From contig SMMW01000521.1 in NCBI GenBank assembly GCA_004794655.1, positions 2,076,001 to 2,140,000 of the forward strand: a stretch of DNA of 64,000 bases, written 5' to 3'. The position numbers were made by a program, and so were the translations under genes. Source of the stretch: Marisa cornuarietis. Lineage: Eukaryota > Mollusca > Gastropoda > Architaenioglossa > Ampullariidae. This document shows, in pieces, positions 13,372-23,606 of this stretch (its first letter is position 1; each line of letters opens with the position of its first letter). Below the pieces are notes generated by a model that saw only the letters and a program-made list of their open reading frames with translations, ran no database searches and was not told the DNA's origin.

Positions 13372-14450
13372 AAAAGATTGTAAGAGAGGCGGACAGAACC
13401 TACATCAAACTGGAAACAATTTACCCATAAAAGTGTCAGTTTGCTTTTTAATGAACTTCTTACTCTTTTGACTTTCTGTTAAATTTCATGATACGTCTGC
13501 ATTTAATCTTAGGAGTACGTTTACCTTCAATCTTATATATATTCTGAAACCATTTTAATTATCATAAAGGTATGCAACTGGTGAAAGTGCACTTTTCTTG
13601 TGCAGTGACATGAGAAATGTTTAGATCTTTGGCAATGTGGATCAACAAGAAAAAATTAATGATAGCTAAAGGAAAACATTTTACAGTTTAGCAATAAATC
13701 TTATATACTCTTACCTAAAAGTAAATATTGTTGTTTCCTAACTTTTTAAAGTGCAGCACACATTTGTATTCCGAATTTGGAACAGGTATTCTTGGATATC
13801 TTATCCTTGACTATATTAAAAAAGACATAAAGCATATTAACTGTCCATTTAAATGTTTTTAGTACTGGTTGAGACAAGCGGCACAATTTTTTCTTCGAAG
13901 TTCTGACATAATTTGTTTTTTATTTTAACATCTTCTATTACTTTATATTAACATAGTGAGTTAGATTACCGTCGCATTGTTTTCGCGCCACGTGCAGGTG
14001 TAGTTGTCCTTTAACATGTACATGTTTTCAACTTGGCATGACCCTTGAACCTGCCAGTTTGATATTGTGACACCGCAGTTTCCAGGAAAAATTCTAGCAG
14101 GCGATGTGAAGTCAAAGTATACTGAAATGCTATTAAATGCCTTAGTAAGTGTGTAGCTAAAACATTAAAATTTTAATCTCCTGATAATTATGACCGACTG
14201 CCTAAGATTAATGATAATTGAATATCTGTTAATGCTAATTTGTGACGATCAATGTGCCGCTTAGCTTCAGCAAATTACAAAATTAACAATAATGTTATGA
14301 ATTACGAATAATATTTTTTTAAATAATTGTATTTGTTTAAACATTCAGATATGGCTGAAATTCTAGAAATTTCCCCAAATTATATGGTTTTATATAGTCA
14401 TCTTAAAAATAACGGAAGGCTCACGCAGGTGTGTGTATGTGTGTGTGTAA

Positions 14451-14482
<32 letters not shown>

Positions 14483-15369
14483 GCGTGCGTGTGTTTGTTT
14501 CCGAAATAAAAAACCCTAAGTACATGCAAACTAATAAGAGTAGGAACACACGACAGTAAAAGTGACATCTCACTACAAAATGTATCTTAATTGAAAAATG
14601 CAATATTTTCATATCTCCTAATACTAAAGATGTCCATCGACAGGAAGTATGGCATAAATAAGACTCTAATACCCTTTCAGTGCTGTGTTCCAGTTTGGAT
14701 ATGATCTTAGTTATGTGTCACATATTCAGTAATAAGCTTACCGATTATTCTCAAAATGCATGGTGTCGATGCTGCGTAATTTATGCAAGATAAACTACGA
14801 GCTGTGTGTCGGTCGATGTTTTCTATTGTAAGCTCGGACCAATAACCACTAGATGATTTTTTTAGACGTAGGTAATACTTGTCGTTGGCACGTGTGCACG
14901 TCTCACTATCGCAGGAACCAACATAGAAAGTAGTCCACTCATCAGCAACCCACTTCAGCCCACCATCCCAAAATGCACCGCATGTGAATGACGGACTCGT
15001 GTCTTGAACAACGTCCACACTGCCGTTTACACAGTTGGTGATTTTTAAACCTGAAGCAAACATGATAAGAATAATTATGTAATTAATAAAACATTTCAAA
15101 CAATGTAAGACAGCTTAATTAGTGAAAAAAACCACAGAATCTTACTAAAGATCTATTATAACAGCAAAAGCATCTTCACTATCAGAAGGGGATCTCTCAC
15201 AAATTAGTTGCCGTCAAACAAGTTTTCGAGTGAGTCTAGAACAAGGGGTAAGGCAACTTCTTGCCATGGATTAGTTACTCGTTCTTACCCTTTCTATTTT
15301 TCTTGTCTGATTCTCTCCAGTCCTCCTACAAACACAATCGCATATGGACAGCGCGTGTTTTCATGTGTT

Positions 15370-15458
<89 letters not shown>

Positions 15459-18146
15459 TTATAAGTGTACATGCAATGTTAAAAATCAAAGCATTGTATC
15501 AACTGAAAACTAATGAGACTGAGAACACTGGAACGAAGCAATCGACTTACCAATTACTCTTAAAGTACATGTTATTTTAGTTTCCTGATTTTCGCAAAAT
15601 ATTCGACGAGCTGTGTCTCTTTTGATCTCTGATATTGTAAGCACAGACCTGAAGCCGCTTTGTGAAGACTCTTCGACGTCTAATTGAAACTGGTTATTAT
15701 AGTGTTCACACCAATCTCTATTGCAATAACCAAGATCAAAAGCCTTTCCATCCTCATCATCATCAGCAGAAGCTTTCCAATACAACCTTTTTCTCCAGAA
15801 TGTACCGCATGTGAATGAGGGGCTCGTGCTTTCAACAATGTCCATACTGCCACTTTCACAGCCGATGATCTTTAAACCTTCAGCGAATAGGAAAAGGACA
15901 GTTAAATAGTTAATAAAAACATTAACAATATATAAGACTGTTATAATAGTCAAGAAACACATCATCGCATAAGAAATATTACAGCAGCATCTAAAGTAAT
16001 TGCTGAAGTAAAACATTCGATTTACAATTTCTATATAACGTTTGAACATCCTTTTTTAGCCATCACCGTTTAGTATTAAAAGGAAACATAGTTCACTTTG
16101 TTTAAAATAAGCAATTTTAATATCTTTAGTTATCTATGACTACAATTAAAGCAAGATAATCATTTTATGGGAAAGTAAGCAGATCCGCTAGAAAATCTAA
16201 CAATTTGTTAAAATTTATATTAGATGAAGGTAGAAAACTGTTTGTATCTACTGTTTGATTGTTGCATTAAAATAAAATTTTCACATTGTGGACAAAAAGA
16301 ACGAGAGAGTGATAAAAATAGAACCCTATTAGCTGACCAATGTCAGAAGAAGAGCAGTAAGGTGCATGCGCATGTGCATAATATAAATATATAAGTATTT
16401 AAAGAAAGGGTAAAGCAATAATAAATATAAAGTACAAACGACAGTAAAGACACTGAGCTAATAGTTCCGACGAAGAATTAAATAAAAAGTTTTCAACGCA
16501 GGGATATCAGCAAGAGAGACTAATCACGAAATATTAAAGGAGAGAGACAAATGTTTTTTGCATGTTTTAACGATTCCACGTGAGTTGGTAGCGAATATAA
16601 ACAGAAAGAGTTCCACTGGTTGAATGCACTATAAGTTTTGTTGACAGGGGAAAATACTGTGTGCAGGCCAGACGCGCAGTCAAGTGTTCGGAAAGAAAAG
16701 CTTGAAGAAAACGTTAGAAATACTGTCTTCAAAAACTGTATGCAGATCACAGACAACTTGCACTTAATGTGAACACAAACGAACAGCCAGTAAAAGGAAG
16801 AAAGAAGAGGAGTGGCATGGTCGGTTTTCCTGCGTTAGCACAGGACGTGCAACAGAAGTCTGTCATTTTGGACTTTAAGGAATACAGAGCAACAAGTAAC
16901 TAGAATGCATGCAAATTTCTGCAATGAAAAATGTGTTGCTAAAGAATTTTAAGAGATAACATGGTGAATAGAACTGAAGTTGGGATCACGTAATAATAGG
17001 TGAGACTTATTTGTCAAGGATCATGCCAGCTAACATAATGAAGCTAGGATGAAGGACAGACAGTGCAATGGGAACCTTGGCATTATAAACATAAATTGTT
17101 CGTCTTAGTGGTCGGATAGTCGTTGGTCAGATTTTTTTGTTTCATTCCAAAAAAATCTTTAGTTTTTTTCACCTTTGAATTTAGGTCATTTTTTTACATC
17201 ACGAATACAATCCTCTATATCGCTGACATCAAAAATAGATACAATTTTGTGTACAGAATAAGCATAATGGGTTAAAAAAAAAACAAGAATCATCAAAAGT
17301 GGCACAATACATAGCAGATCATCATCAACAAGCACACTCTGAGTTCTTTTAGCCAGATAAGAATCGGACTATGCCAGCCCGGTTCGAGAATTGCCAAGAA
17401 GAATAAAGAGTCTTTAAAGGAGCGTAAAACGATCAACTGCATCGAATGTAGCAGACAGGTCAAGCAGAGCTAATGCAGAAACATCGAAAAAAGACAAAAT
17501 TCAGCTGCTTCTTACATGAGAGCAGTCTCACTACCAAGTTGTTAATTAGGTCTTAAGAATAATTGTGTTAGCATCAACCCATAGGACCATTAAAGCTTTG
17601 TAAGTCACGTTTGCATTCTTTAAAAGAACATGACTACTTAAATGTTTTCCTATTTACAGTGGCTGGTTGGTTCTTAATAAATAGGAGAGTATATCTGCAA
17701 TGTCGAGATTAGAACTATAGAGAATCGGGGAAATTTAGTGGAAGGAAACTTTTTGTCGACTGACGACCTTGCAAGTATATGAGCCTCCCTACAAAAAAAG
17801 ATTGCAACTCGGGACATTGCGCTCGTCATTGCATTGTTGACAAGTCAGAAGTTCACCATTGCGGTCTCAGGCCGCCACTTGATAGCAAGATGATAGAGAT
17901 TTGTGCAAATAAGGAACTGTCATAAACTTGAAACGAAATAAATATATAAGTTATAAAGTTATAATAAATAAAAAATAAAATAAAATCTCATGTAACTTGA
18001 CGTTTGCAAACTGGAGCATAGGGATCACGGCTAATAACGTTAAGAGTGTTAACATTACAAAAGTGTGTAGCAGTTCACGTACCAGAATGACTTTCGAGTA
18101 CAAGTAGTACAGCAAAACATAGCATCCATAGTCTCCAGACAGCCAT
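8645..18146 (-). CDS. Gene B: IgSF transmembrane receptor with two D1 domains and a multi-tyrosine tail (654 aa)
   Basis: Ten coding exons (18146-18083, 15877-15551, 15050-14742, 14121-13970, 13267-13096, 12685-12437, 11273-11151, 9764-9414, 9180-9077, 8758-8645) have GT/AG borders and sum to 1965 nt, exactly 655 codons with stop. The protein has a signal peptide (1-21), two six-Cys V-like D1 domains (22-131 and 131-234), the split D2 domain (234-342), C2-like D3 (342-425), a TM helix with KRRK stop-transfer (about 440-465), and a tail (466-654) with DLYTVV, DEYVTL, TGYMNI, GVYHIV, NYEAV, EEYNVL and VYHHL. Compared with C and D it has an extra D1 and lacks the C1-like D4. It probably acts at the cell surface as a recognition receptor signalling through SH2 proteins; this is inferred from architecture, and no named orthologue is recognised. 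Confidence 0.8.
9077..9180 (-). CDS. Gene B exon 9: tail exon with TGYMNI (ITSM-like)
   Basis: This 104-nt exon (phase 1 in, phase 0 out) encodes TGYMNITEVPTDSGLGVYHI and the following VPWA. T-x-Y-x-x-I fits the immunoreceptor tyrosine switch pattern, and Y-x-N is a Grb2-type SH2 site. It aligns without gaps with the corresponding exon of C and D except at the 3' end. Confidence 0.85.
9414..9764 (-). CDS. Gene B exon 8: membrane-proximal cytoplasmic tail
   Basis: The 351-nt phase 1-1 exon contains the conserved core APSGDLYTVV followed 18 residues later by DEYVTLRK, then a Thr/Ser-rich hydrophilic stretch ending SFSDLS. The cores APSGDLYT and the second EY-V-T/A motif recur in C (DLYTIA, EYAVV) and D (DLYTLT, EYATV), while the flanks vary freely. 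Confidence 0.85.
10333..10460 (+). mobile_element. 3' end of a non-LTR retrotransposon with (TAAG)n tail
   Basis: The plus frame reads TWNDITKFATDRQKWRSLVD followed by ALCTTYGRRGLSK and a stop. This is the ATDRxxWRxLVDALC wording typical of LINE ORF2 C-termini. The stop lies in an (AAGT)n run of about nine units that serves as the element's simple 3' tail. It lies in the intron between exons 8 and 7 of gene B, in the opposite orientation. Confidence 0.7.
11151..11273 (-). CDS. Gene B exon 7: transmembrane segment
   Basis: This 123-nt phase 1-1 exon encodes a short stalk, GGIIGGVVAVVIII and further Ile/Thr/Val residues (about 24 hydrophobic residues), and then VKRRKG. The basic cluster after the helix fits type I topology with the tail inside. 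The exon has the same length as in gene D. Confidence 0.9.
11600..11950 (+). mobile_element. L2/CR1-like LINE 3' fragment (C-terminal RT end), decayed
   Basis: The plus strand reads LLRELYWLSEKFRVHYTVAT, then CHSEATPPF, LRSSTK and, after a frame change, KLLTVLRINF, QARSFSSIALAV and LHLRYGSS. This is the usual order of the LHWLPV...RVxYK...RSFSxxAPxxWNSLPxxLR tail of L2-type ORF2 proteins. It occupies the intron where genes C and D carry the D4 exon, but its role in that difference is unproven. Confidence 0.8.
12437..12685 (-). CDS. Gene B exon 6: Ig-like domain D3
   Basis: This phase 1-1 exon of 82 full codons has a Cys near the start (EYNC), VLVGSNVNCTC, MGNPPAKLVWDG, then YTCRLTWG and YTLRV. 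The pattern C...NCTC...NPPA..xW...C..W matches D3 of genes C and D and looks C2/I-set-like. NVNCT is an N-glycosylation sequon. Confidence 0.88.
13096..13267 (-). CDS. Gene B exon 5: second half of domain D2
   Basis: The exon is 172 nt, exactly the length of its counterparts in C and D. It starts in phase 0 (ITGGFED) and ends in phase 1. VCSF...MPADQKQFTYTIEI supplies the conserved Cys-x-Phe and a Y-T-Y-like strand. Confidence 0.85.
13317..13372. repeat. (TA)n(TG)n microsatellite
   Basis: TA units are followed by TG units in the intron just upstream of exon 5 of gene B. Confidence 0.9.
13970..14121 (-). CDS. Gene B exon 4: first half of domain D2
   Basis: This 152-nt exon (phase 1 in, phase 0 out) carries NCGVTISNWQVQGSC, then YTCTWRENNAT. 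The C...NW...GxC...C-x-W pattern is kept in genes C and D, although C reads QW and D reads NW. The domain is completed by exon 5. The phase-0 intron inside this domain is the only non-phase-1 intron in the ectodomain. Confidence 0.85.
14421..14492. repeat. (GT)n microsatellite
   Basis: Interrupted GT tract in an intron of gene B. Confidence 0.9.
14742..15050 (-). CDS. Gene B exon 3: second V-like D1 domain
   Basis: This 309-nt phase 1-1 exon encodes LKITNCVNGSVDVVQ, SFTCGAFW, VGSCDSETC, ANDKYYLRL, LTIENIDRHTA, LSC and TPCILRIIG. All six conserved cysteines are present. It is a tandem copy of exon 2: same frame, same borders and the same cysteine order. Confidence 0.88.
15225..15365 (+). mobile_element. 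Small L2/CR1-like LINE remnant
   Basis: The plus frame gives RTRGKATSCHG and SSPPTNTIAYGQRVFSC, equivalent to the LPLTKTVTYGQRMVSLC segment of the 6.6-7.8 kb element. It is a short decayed piece in the intron between gene B exons 2 and 3, abutting the CAT repeat. Confidence 0.55.
15371..15459. repeat. (CAT)n microsatellite
   Basis: About 29 uninterrupted trinucleotide units. The Ser, His and Ile homopolymer ORFs over it are artefacts. Confidence 0.97.
15551..15877 (-). CDS. Gene B exon 2: first V-like D1 domain
   Basis: This 327-nt phase 1-1 exon encodes IIGCESGSMDIVES, SPSFTCGTFW, LGYCNRDWC, LTISEIKRDTA, IFC and TCTLRVIG. The six-cysteine pattern (leading C, FTC, G-x-C, x-C, F-strand C, xC-TLR) is shared with every D1 in the window. 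B-strand and F-strand cysteines should form the core disulfide; the others probably pair as two further bonds. Confidence 0.88.
16500..17560 (-). mobile_element. Decayed L2/CR1-like LINE, minus strand
   Basis: Near 17480-17330 the minus strand reads ALALLDLSATFDAVDRFTLL, then, past stops, a LAKRTQSVLV motif equivalent to SYLxxRxQxV. Further on, NKTYSAFNQWNSF (about 16640) matches the QQWNSLP region of the C-terminus. Stops and frame changes are frequent. It belongs to the same family as the 6.6-7.8 kb copy and lies in the first intron of gene B. Confidence 0.75.
18083..18146 (-). CDS. Gene B exon 1: start codon and signal peptide
   Basis: The ATG at 18146 (GCGATGG) begins MAVWRLWMLCFAVLLVLESH, with donor TCTG|GTACGTG in phase 1. 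Gene C's signal exon starts MAVWKLWMLCAVSLL and has the same 64-nt length. Just upstream, a pyrimidine-rich TTTTTTAACTACTTGACAG looks like a 3' splice site, so an untranslated exon further upstream is possible. Confidence 0.85.
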
Positions 18147-19189
18147 CGCTTAGCCTGTCAAGTAGTTAAAAAAGCTCACAGAGCAGTTAGATGAATGCAA
18201 TAACGGGCATGAAGTACTGTGTGCAGTTTTGCTGGTGACACAAAATCCATTCGCTACACAGAATGAAGTGCAGTCACAACTTTCTCTAGCAGGCAGTTTG
18301 TCGTGCATTGAAAGGTTGAAAAAACTTCCTTGTATATTTATAACATATAGACTCGTGTGAGTTATCATGAGGACATTTAATCGACATTAAGATTTTTTAA
18401 AATGTTTTATTAAATATATATATGCTACTTGAAACTAAGTTTTAGTGTGTTTGTACGTGTTTGCGCGCCCATGTGTTACAATATTTCACATAACTTGCAA
18501 CACTTAACGACCAGAATACAAAATTATGATTGCAACAATAAACTTTTTGCAAAACATGCCAAGGGAAGTAACTCTTAATAGTTGCATTCATTAAAGATGT
18601 TGAAAGTACAAAATAAGTATGCACACAAGCCACAAGCGTTCGCTCACCGGAGATAAACTCCCAAAAAAGGACAGTTAGCTAGAAAGAAAGAGACAGAAAT
18701 GAGGGATGGAGAAGTATTTTCAAGCGCTTGCTAAGCTGTTATATCAGAAATTGAAATGTCTACTATGTTCATTAGACAAAATGTCTTCCTTGCTCCAGGT
18801 TTGCATGGCAAGTATATCAACAATTAAAAAAGAAACAGCAGCAGTCTTTCTATGGTAGCATCATATGATAGCACGCGATGCACACAGTAGATACGAGCAG
18901 GGTGTGGGTTTGCTTGCACGTGTTCGGAGTCGTAATGAGCTGCACACCCATTCCTGATAGCCTTGTCTTCATTCACAGCCTCATCATGCCTTCATTCTCT
19001 TAATATTCCACGCACAAAGCTGACAAAGCTACAATTAGGAATCACTTTTTAATCACAGTCGATGACTGAAACGCGTAAACATTTGAATGATGGTTCCTGC
19101 AATGGTCAGGAACGATAGGTAAATTCAACCTAAATAAAATAGATGATAATGATTTTGAACTTATTGAGCTTTCATGAAACCAATCTTTT
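18147..19189. other. Upstream region of gene B without a recognisable gene
   Basis: No ORF with domain or splice support. If the acceptor just upstream of exon 1 is used, this is the intron between an untranslated exon and the signal exon. Confidence 0.5.
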
Positions 19190-19682
19190 CCGATCTCTCA
19201 TATCTCCGCTTCTCACCTGACCTGACCGTGAAACGATACGTTGTGTGATAACTGCAGCCCTCACAGAAAGGTACAAAGGCTTGATTTTTCTACAATTTCC
19301 ATTAACATTATTTATTTCTATCATATTACAAGAACGACCACAAAAATTTCCCCTTTGCATTTATCAAACATAGTTCTTCTCTTTAAATGTTTACTTGCTT
19401 GGCATGTGTGATAAGGAAAGTGAATGAAGCACGTGGTGAGTAGAACATTACTGACAGCTATATCTGCGGAAATCTTTTCATTTATACAAAGATTACTTTC
19501 ATTAGGCGATTTTAATGTTTAATTGTGAAGGCGAGCACTAGTGTTACCATGCGCAGCTCTTCCAAAAACAACAAGGAAGTTTCCACTTACACGTGGACAA
19601 GTTCCCTGAAATGCACTTGCATATAACCAAAATTAATCATTTTCACATCCCGGATGTGTCGTGTGTTTTTGTGTGTGTCGGT

Positions 19683-19772
<90 letters not shown>

Positions 19773-20325
19773 ACAGGTAAAAAAACAGAATCTAAGCTAA
19801 GAAAAAACATCAGAATCTATTTGATTTAAAGTGTTTGATAAAAGGCAGGAGAGTACAGATTTGTTCAAGGACACGTTTTGTGTGTTTTGGTGTTGCTCAA
19901 GTAGTGGGTGTCTGTCTGCTAGCAACGGTACCTGTATAAGAGCCTGTCACACTAACCTAATTACTCTTCACGCAAAGGTTACTTTCCTTAAGTAACAGTT
20001 ACATGCATTGTTCATTATGTGAACAATGGTCGTATTATCAGACGACATCGAGGGTGTACAATGCACGACTCGATGTTAAAAGCAGGAAAACAAGAGAAAA
20101 AAGGATGTTGATTAGAAAAAAAGACGAAAGAAAGTGAAAGAGAATCAAAGGATTGGTGGCGAGAAATGACAGACGGGGAAGGTTGTGGGGGAGAAACTCG
20201 AGTGACATCAGTCAGTTCAGCCTTTGCACGAGGTCGGGACGAGTGTTAAATCCTGTTCCATGTTTATATTTCACTGCACAGGGAGGTCGACAGTGTGCAA
20301 GTCGAGATAGCGACTAGTGAGGGTG
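19190..20325. repeat. Paralogous upstream flank block, copy B
   Basis: This is most similar to 45775-46908. Shared ordered words include CACCTGACCTGACC, GTAGTGGGTGTCTGT, the near-identical AGCCTGTCACACTAACCTA, TTAAATCCTGTTCC and TTTCACTGCACAGGGAGG. It lies 1.0 kb upstream of the gene B start. A CAGA array is embedded in it. Confidence 0.75.
19684..19770. repeat. (CAGA)n microsatellite
   Basis: About 22 tetranucleotide units inside flank block B. A CAGA array occupies the matching position of block C (46274-46369), so it predates that duplication. Confidence 0.97.
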
Positions 20326-20346
20326 TGTGGGCAAGTGGTGTGTCTT

Positions 20347-20347
<1 letters not shown>

Positions 20348-20414
<67 letters not shown>
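20348..20414. repeat. (CA)n microsatellite
   Basis: CA tract with one interruption. Confidence 0.95.
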
Positions 20415-20787
20415 TGAAGAGAAAGAAAGTCTCTAAGGAATAGTGTGCTTTCTAAGATAAATGGTATCATGCAGAAAACATTACAATTATTAGAGAATTA
20501 AAAACAACCCGTTGGCAGCCATTGTGGCCAGTGTGTTAGTTTTAACCTTTCAACCTGCGTCCTGACGAGGACGCGCATCCGTGAGCATTGAAATGAGCAT
20601 ACGAGGAACACGTCTGACACACTTCTTGCTTCATTGAAGGCGCACAACACGAAGTGATATCACTAGGTAAGACATGAATCCCAGACACTTAATCTGGGGA
20701 TTAAGTCTCCGGTCACCGTAAGACATACTGAGCGTTAATGCAGTAGATATAATTACCTTTGCTAAAGGATACGCCCTTGGGCAAGCA

Positions 20788-20793
20788 CACACA

Positions 20794-20832
<39 letters not shown>
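20788..20832. repeat. (CA)n microsatellite
   Basis: CA tract next to a segment (20630-20770) that weakly resembles 63835-63965 at the right end of the window. Confidence 0.93.
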
Positions 20833-20838
<6 letters not shown>

Positions 20839-21308
20839 TAAGATAGGTACCACAAGCCTGTACAGTAATAGAAAATCTTTTCCTTTGTTTCCAAAAAAGG
20901 AGGTAGAGGAGAGAAAGACCGAGAAAGAGGCAGAGAAGGGGTGGGGGGGAAGCACGTCATGCTGGGTTTTTCAGTCGCAAAAAGGAAGTAAATACACCTT
21001 TGTCGGCCCTCATTTTTATTATTTATTCCTTGTCAGCTATCTAGAAAACAAAGTGGTGCATTGTGCCTCCCCGGGGAAAGAATTTACCTGCTTTACTGAC
21101 AGTATAATAAATCTTCATAAGGATGTAAGGGATCGTGACTACACATGGGTATGCAAGTCATATGGCGGATTCGCACTGATGTCACTTTAATCAGGCATGC
21201 TTGATGGTGTACGTAGCTCACATTCTTCCTGAAGTTCTTAAGACCACCGTCCAGTATATATATATATATAGTTTTATTTCTCCCCAAAAATTTAAAATGT
21301 ATAAAATG

Positions 21309-21491
21309 AGGCGGTCCGGTGGCGCAACGGTTAGCGCCTGTCACCAATACAGTGAAGGCTGGCTGTCCTGAGTTCAGTTCTCGTCTCGGGCACGCTGTTC
21401 TTTCTCTGCATGTGGCATCTGTTTACAGGACTGGCTGCCTTGCCGTGATATAGCCTTAGTTGCTGGCTCGGCGTAAAACACCAATTAAAAA
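21309..21491 (+). mobile_element. tRNA-derived SINE (in duplication copy 1)
   Basis: A pol III A-box-like word (TGGCGCAACGGTTAG) is followed by a degenerate B box (GAGTTCAGTTCTC), then a body ending GGCTCGGCGTAAAACACCAA and an A-rich tail. The head folds only roughly as a tRNA and lacks a clean acceptor stem, so it is a SINE and not a tRNA gene. Confidence 0.8.
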
Positions 21492-22439
21492 ATGCATAAT
21501 ATAAATGTTTTGTATAAACCATTTGTACAAGTAAATCTCTTTGATTTCAAGAAATGACTCAAAAAAGGTTGGGCTAGCCCCCCACACGCATTTTGGATCG
21601 TTAGCTCTGCGAGTAAAACACATTTAAAGAAAAATTATATTTAGATGTGATCTGGAATTTTAGACGACTTTTTCTTAGCGGCAGGTATTTTGTCTTTTAC
21701 TAAGTGGTGTTATTCTCCAAGAGAACAAGTATATATATATATATATCTAAAGCAAAACCATCACATGCAGCATTTAAATTCGGGGATTGAAGAATTTAAA
21801 AAAAACTACTTTAAAGTTTCTTACATCAGTGCACTAAAAATAAGAACACCTATTTGCAAGCAGAATACGAAGAGGTATGTAAAGCATTACTTATTCGATT
21901 AGAAACGCAATGGACCAAGAATGCTGTTGCCTCTTGTAATCAGGATTTAAAAGATTGTTGGCCAGGACACTCTAACACAGGAGATGTTACAACTACTTTT
22001 GAGAAAACGCGTTGATGTAATGTGGTCAAAAGTGAAGACTTGATAAATTATATCCAGGATAAATAACAGAAAGAGAAATAGATACAGAAAAGTAGAAACT
22101 TGAAAAACGACAAAACAGTTATTCGGAAACACAATAATGAACGAAGAGAAAGAATTTTCAGAAGAAAGTTTGAACAATTAAAATAATATATATGTATCTA
22201 CTAAAGAAGTAACTTCAATTAGCTTCCAGCAATTTCTGTTCTCTGTAGAAATATGACTAAGCATTCCAATACTTTCCACAAGTTGTCCGAATCTTCTTAT
22301 TGCAGTGTGCATCTCTATTATCCCACATCAGCACCAAGGTAAACATGCATGGTAGCTGTAAAACTTTATGCTGATTTTGAACTACTTGTCTGGGAAAGTG
22401 TTTGAATCTGACACTGCATTGTTTCTCTCCACCCTGCAC

Positions 22440-22735
22440 CCCCTTCTTCCCTTGGCCAGCTACCTGGTCGCCGCGTGCATGAAACGGGTGAGCCTATGGC
22501 GGGTGATGTAGCACCCGAGATTTTGTGCCTAAACATGACACATTTGCGAGGAAATCATTCTTGTCCTTTTTCCTGCTCTACTTTTCACCTTTTCCCTATC
22601 GTCTTGGTTGGTTTTCCCTGTGTCTTTCTGATCATGACTCTTCGTATTATTGTTATTATTGTTTGTAAAGCGCCATGAGATACCTCATAAGGCTGGGGTA
22701 TGGCGCGTACGAATGAACTTATTTTATTATTGAAT
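22440..22735 (+). mobile_element. L2-type LINE/SINE 3' tail (in duplication copy 1)
   Basis: Ends with TTGTAAAGCGCCATGAGATA, then GGGGTATGGCGCGTACGAAT and an ATT-rich tail. The GTAAAGCGC...GGCGC hairpin followed by ATT repeats is typical of L2/CR1-related LINE and SINE tails. The 5' part of the segment was not identified. Confidence 0.6.
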
Positions 22736-23518
22736 ATTATAAACTAATCTGTTTAAATTTACGTAGGTCTTTGTGTGTGACTCAGAGTGTGTTGTGCGTT
22801 TGCTTACATTATGTGAACAAAATAAACATGTATTCTTCGGGCAAGTAAAACATTTGTCCTCTCGTGCACGTAAAACTCGCAAACGAAGGCAGTGACGAGG
22901 TGGAGAAGCTATCCAAGCCAACGTGTAACAAGCACCTAAGAGAACACACCTTTTTGAGGAAAAAGCAGTTTTAATGGATGACAAGGTTGGCTGAGTTTTT
23001 ACACTAAAAAGCACTCTCGACAAGTTAGAGCTAAACCTTTAGAGGTAAATTCTTCTTTGGAATTTTCGTCGTCTTTCTTAGAACAAGAAAGCGAAAGCGA
23101 CTAACCGATGAAAAAACCACAATGTGTATCCTTCAATGTATTAGACCGGGCATACTGTAAGATGCAAATCATCTTTTGATTTTAAGAAAATATTCGAATT
23201 CAAAATATGAGCCCTTATTTAGTATTAGTTTTTTTGTACAAGTAAGACATAACTTCTTTAAACAATGTCGATTTAACATCCTCAACCAAAAGTTGTTTAG
23301 AAATCCCTTGTCGAATTAAAGACTAGAATAAGAAAAATGACAAAAATAGTATATAGTAAATAACATATAATATATAATTTATAAAATCACTGCGAGAGAA
23401 AATCAATCAGCTCAGGGATACCTTTACAGATTTTACATTAAACACTACAATGTTTGTTTGATAGATATGATTGAACATCTCCCTATTTCATCTAATTGAA
23501 TAAATTTTATATAGCCAA

Positions 23519-23574
23519 TATATATATATATATATAACTTTTCCTATATATGCGCACACACACACACACACGCA

Positions 23575-23606
<32 letters not shown>
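23519..23606. repeat. (TA)n and (CA)n/(CGCA)n microsatellites
   Basis: A short TA tract is followed by CA, then CGCA, then CA units. It is repeated at 32090-32177 in copy 2. Confidence 0.93.

Noticed and set aside
15208..15580. ORFs with poly-Ile, poly-His and poly-Ser
   Set aside because: CAT repeat in an intron of gene B, plus a LINE remnant.
19684..19770. CRISPR-like array from regular CAGA repeats
   Set aside because: Pure tetranucleotide microsatellite without spacers, in a eukaryotic genome.
21309..21400. Functional tRNA gene
   Set aside because: A and B box-like words exist, but no clean cloverleaf or acceptor stem; the long body and A-rich tail indicate a SINE. The same applies to 47103-47180.
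22727..23023. 98-aa minus-strand ORF, present in both duplicate copies
   Set aside because: No domain, no splice context, and no paralogue at genes B or D; persistence in copy 2 only reflects the recent block duplication.
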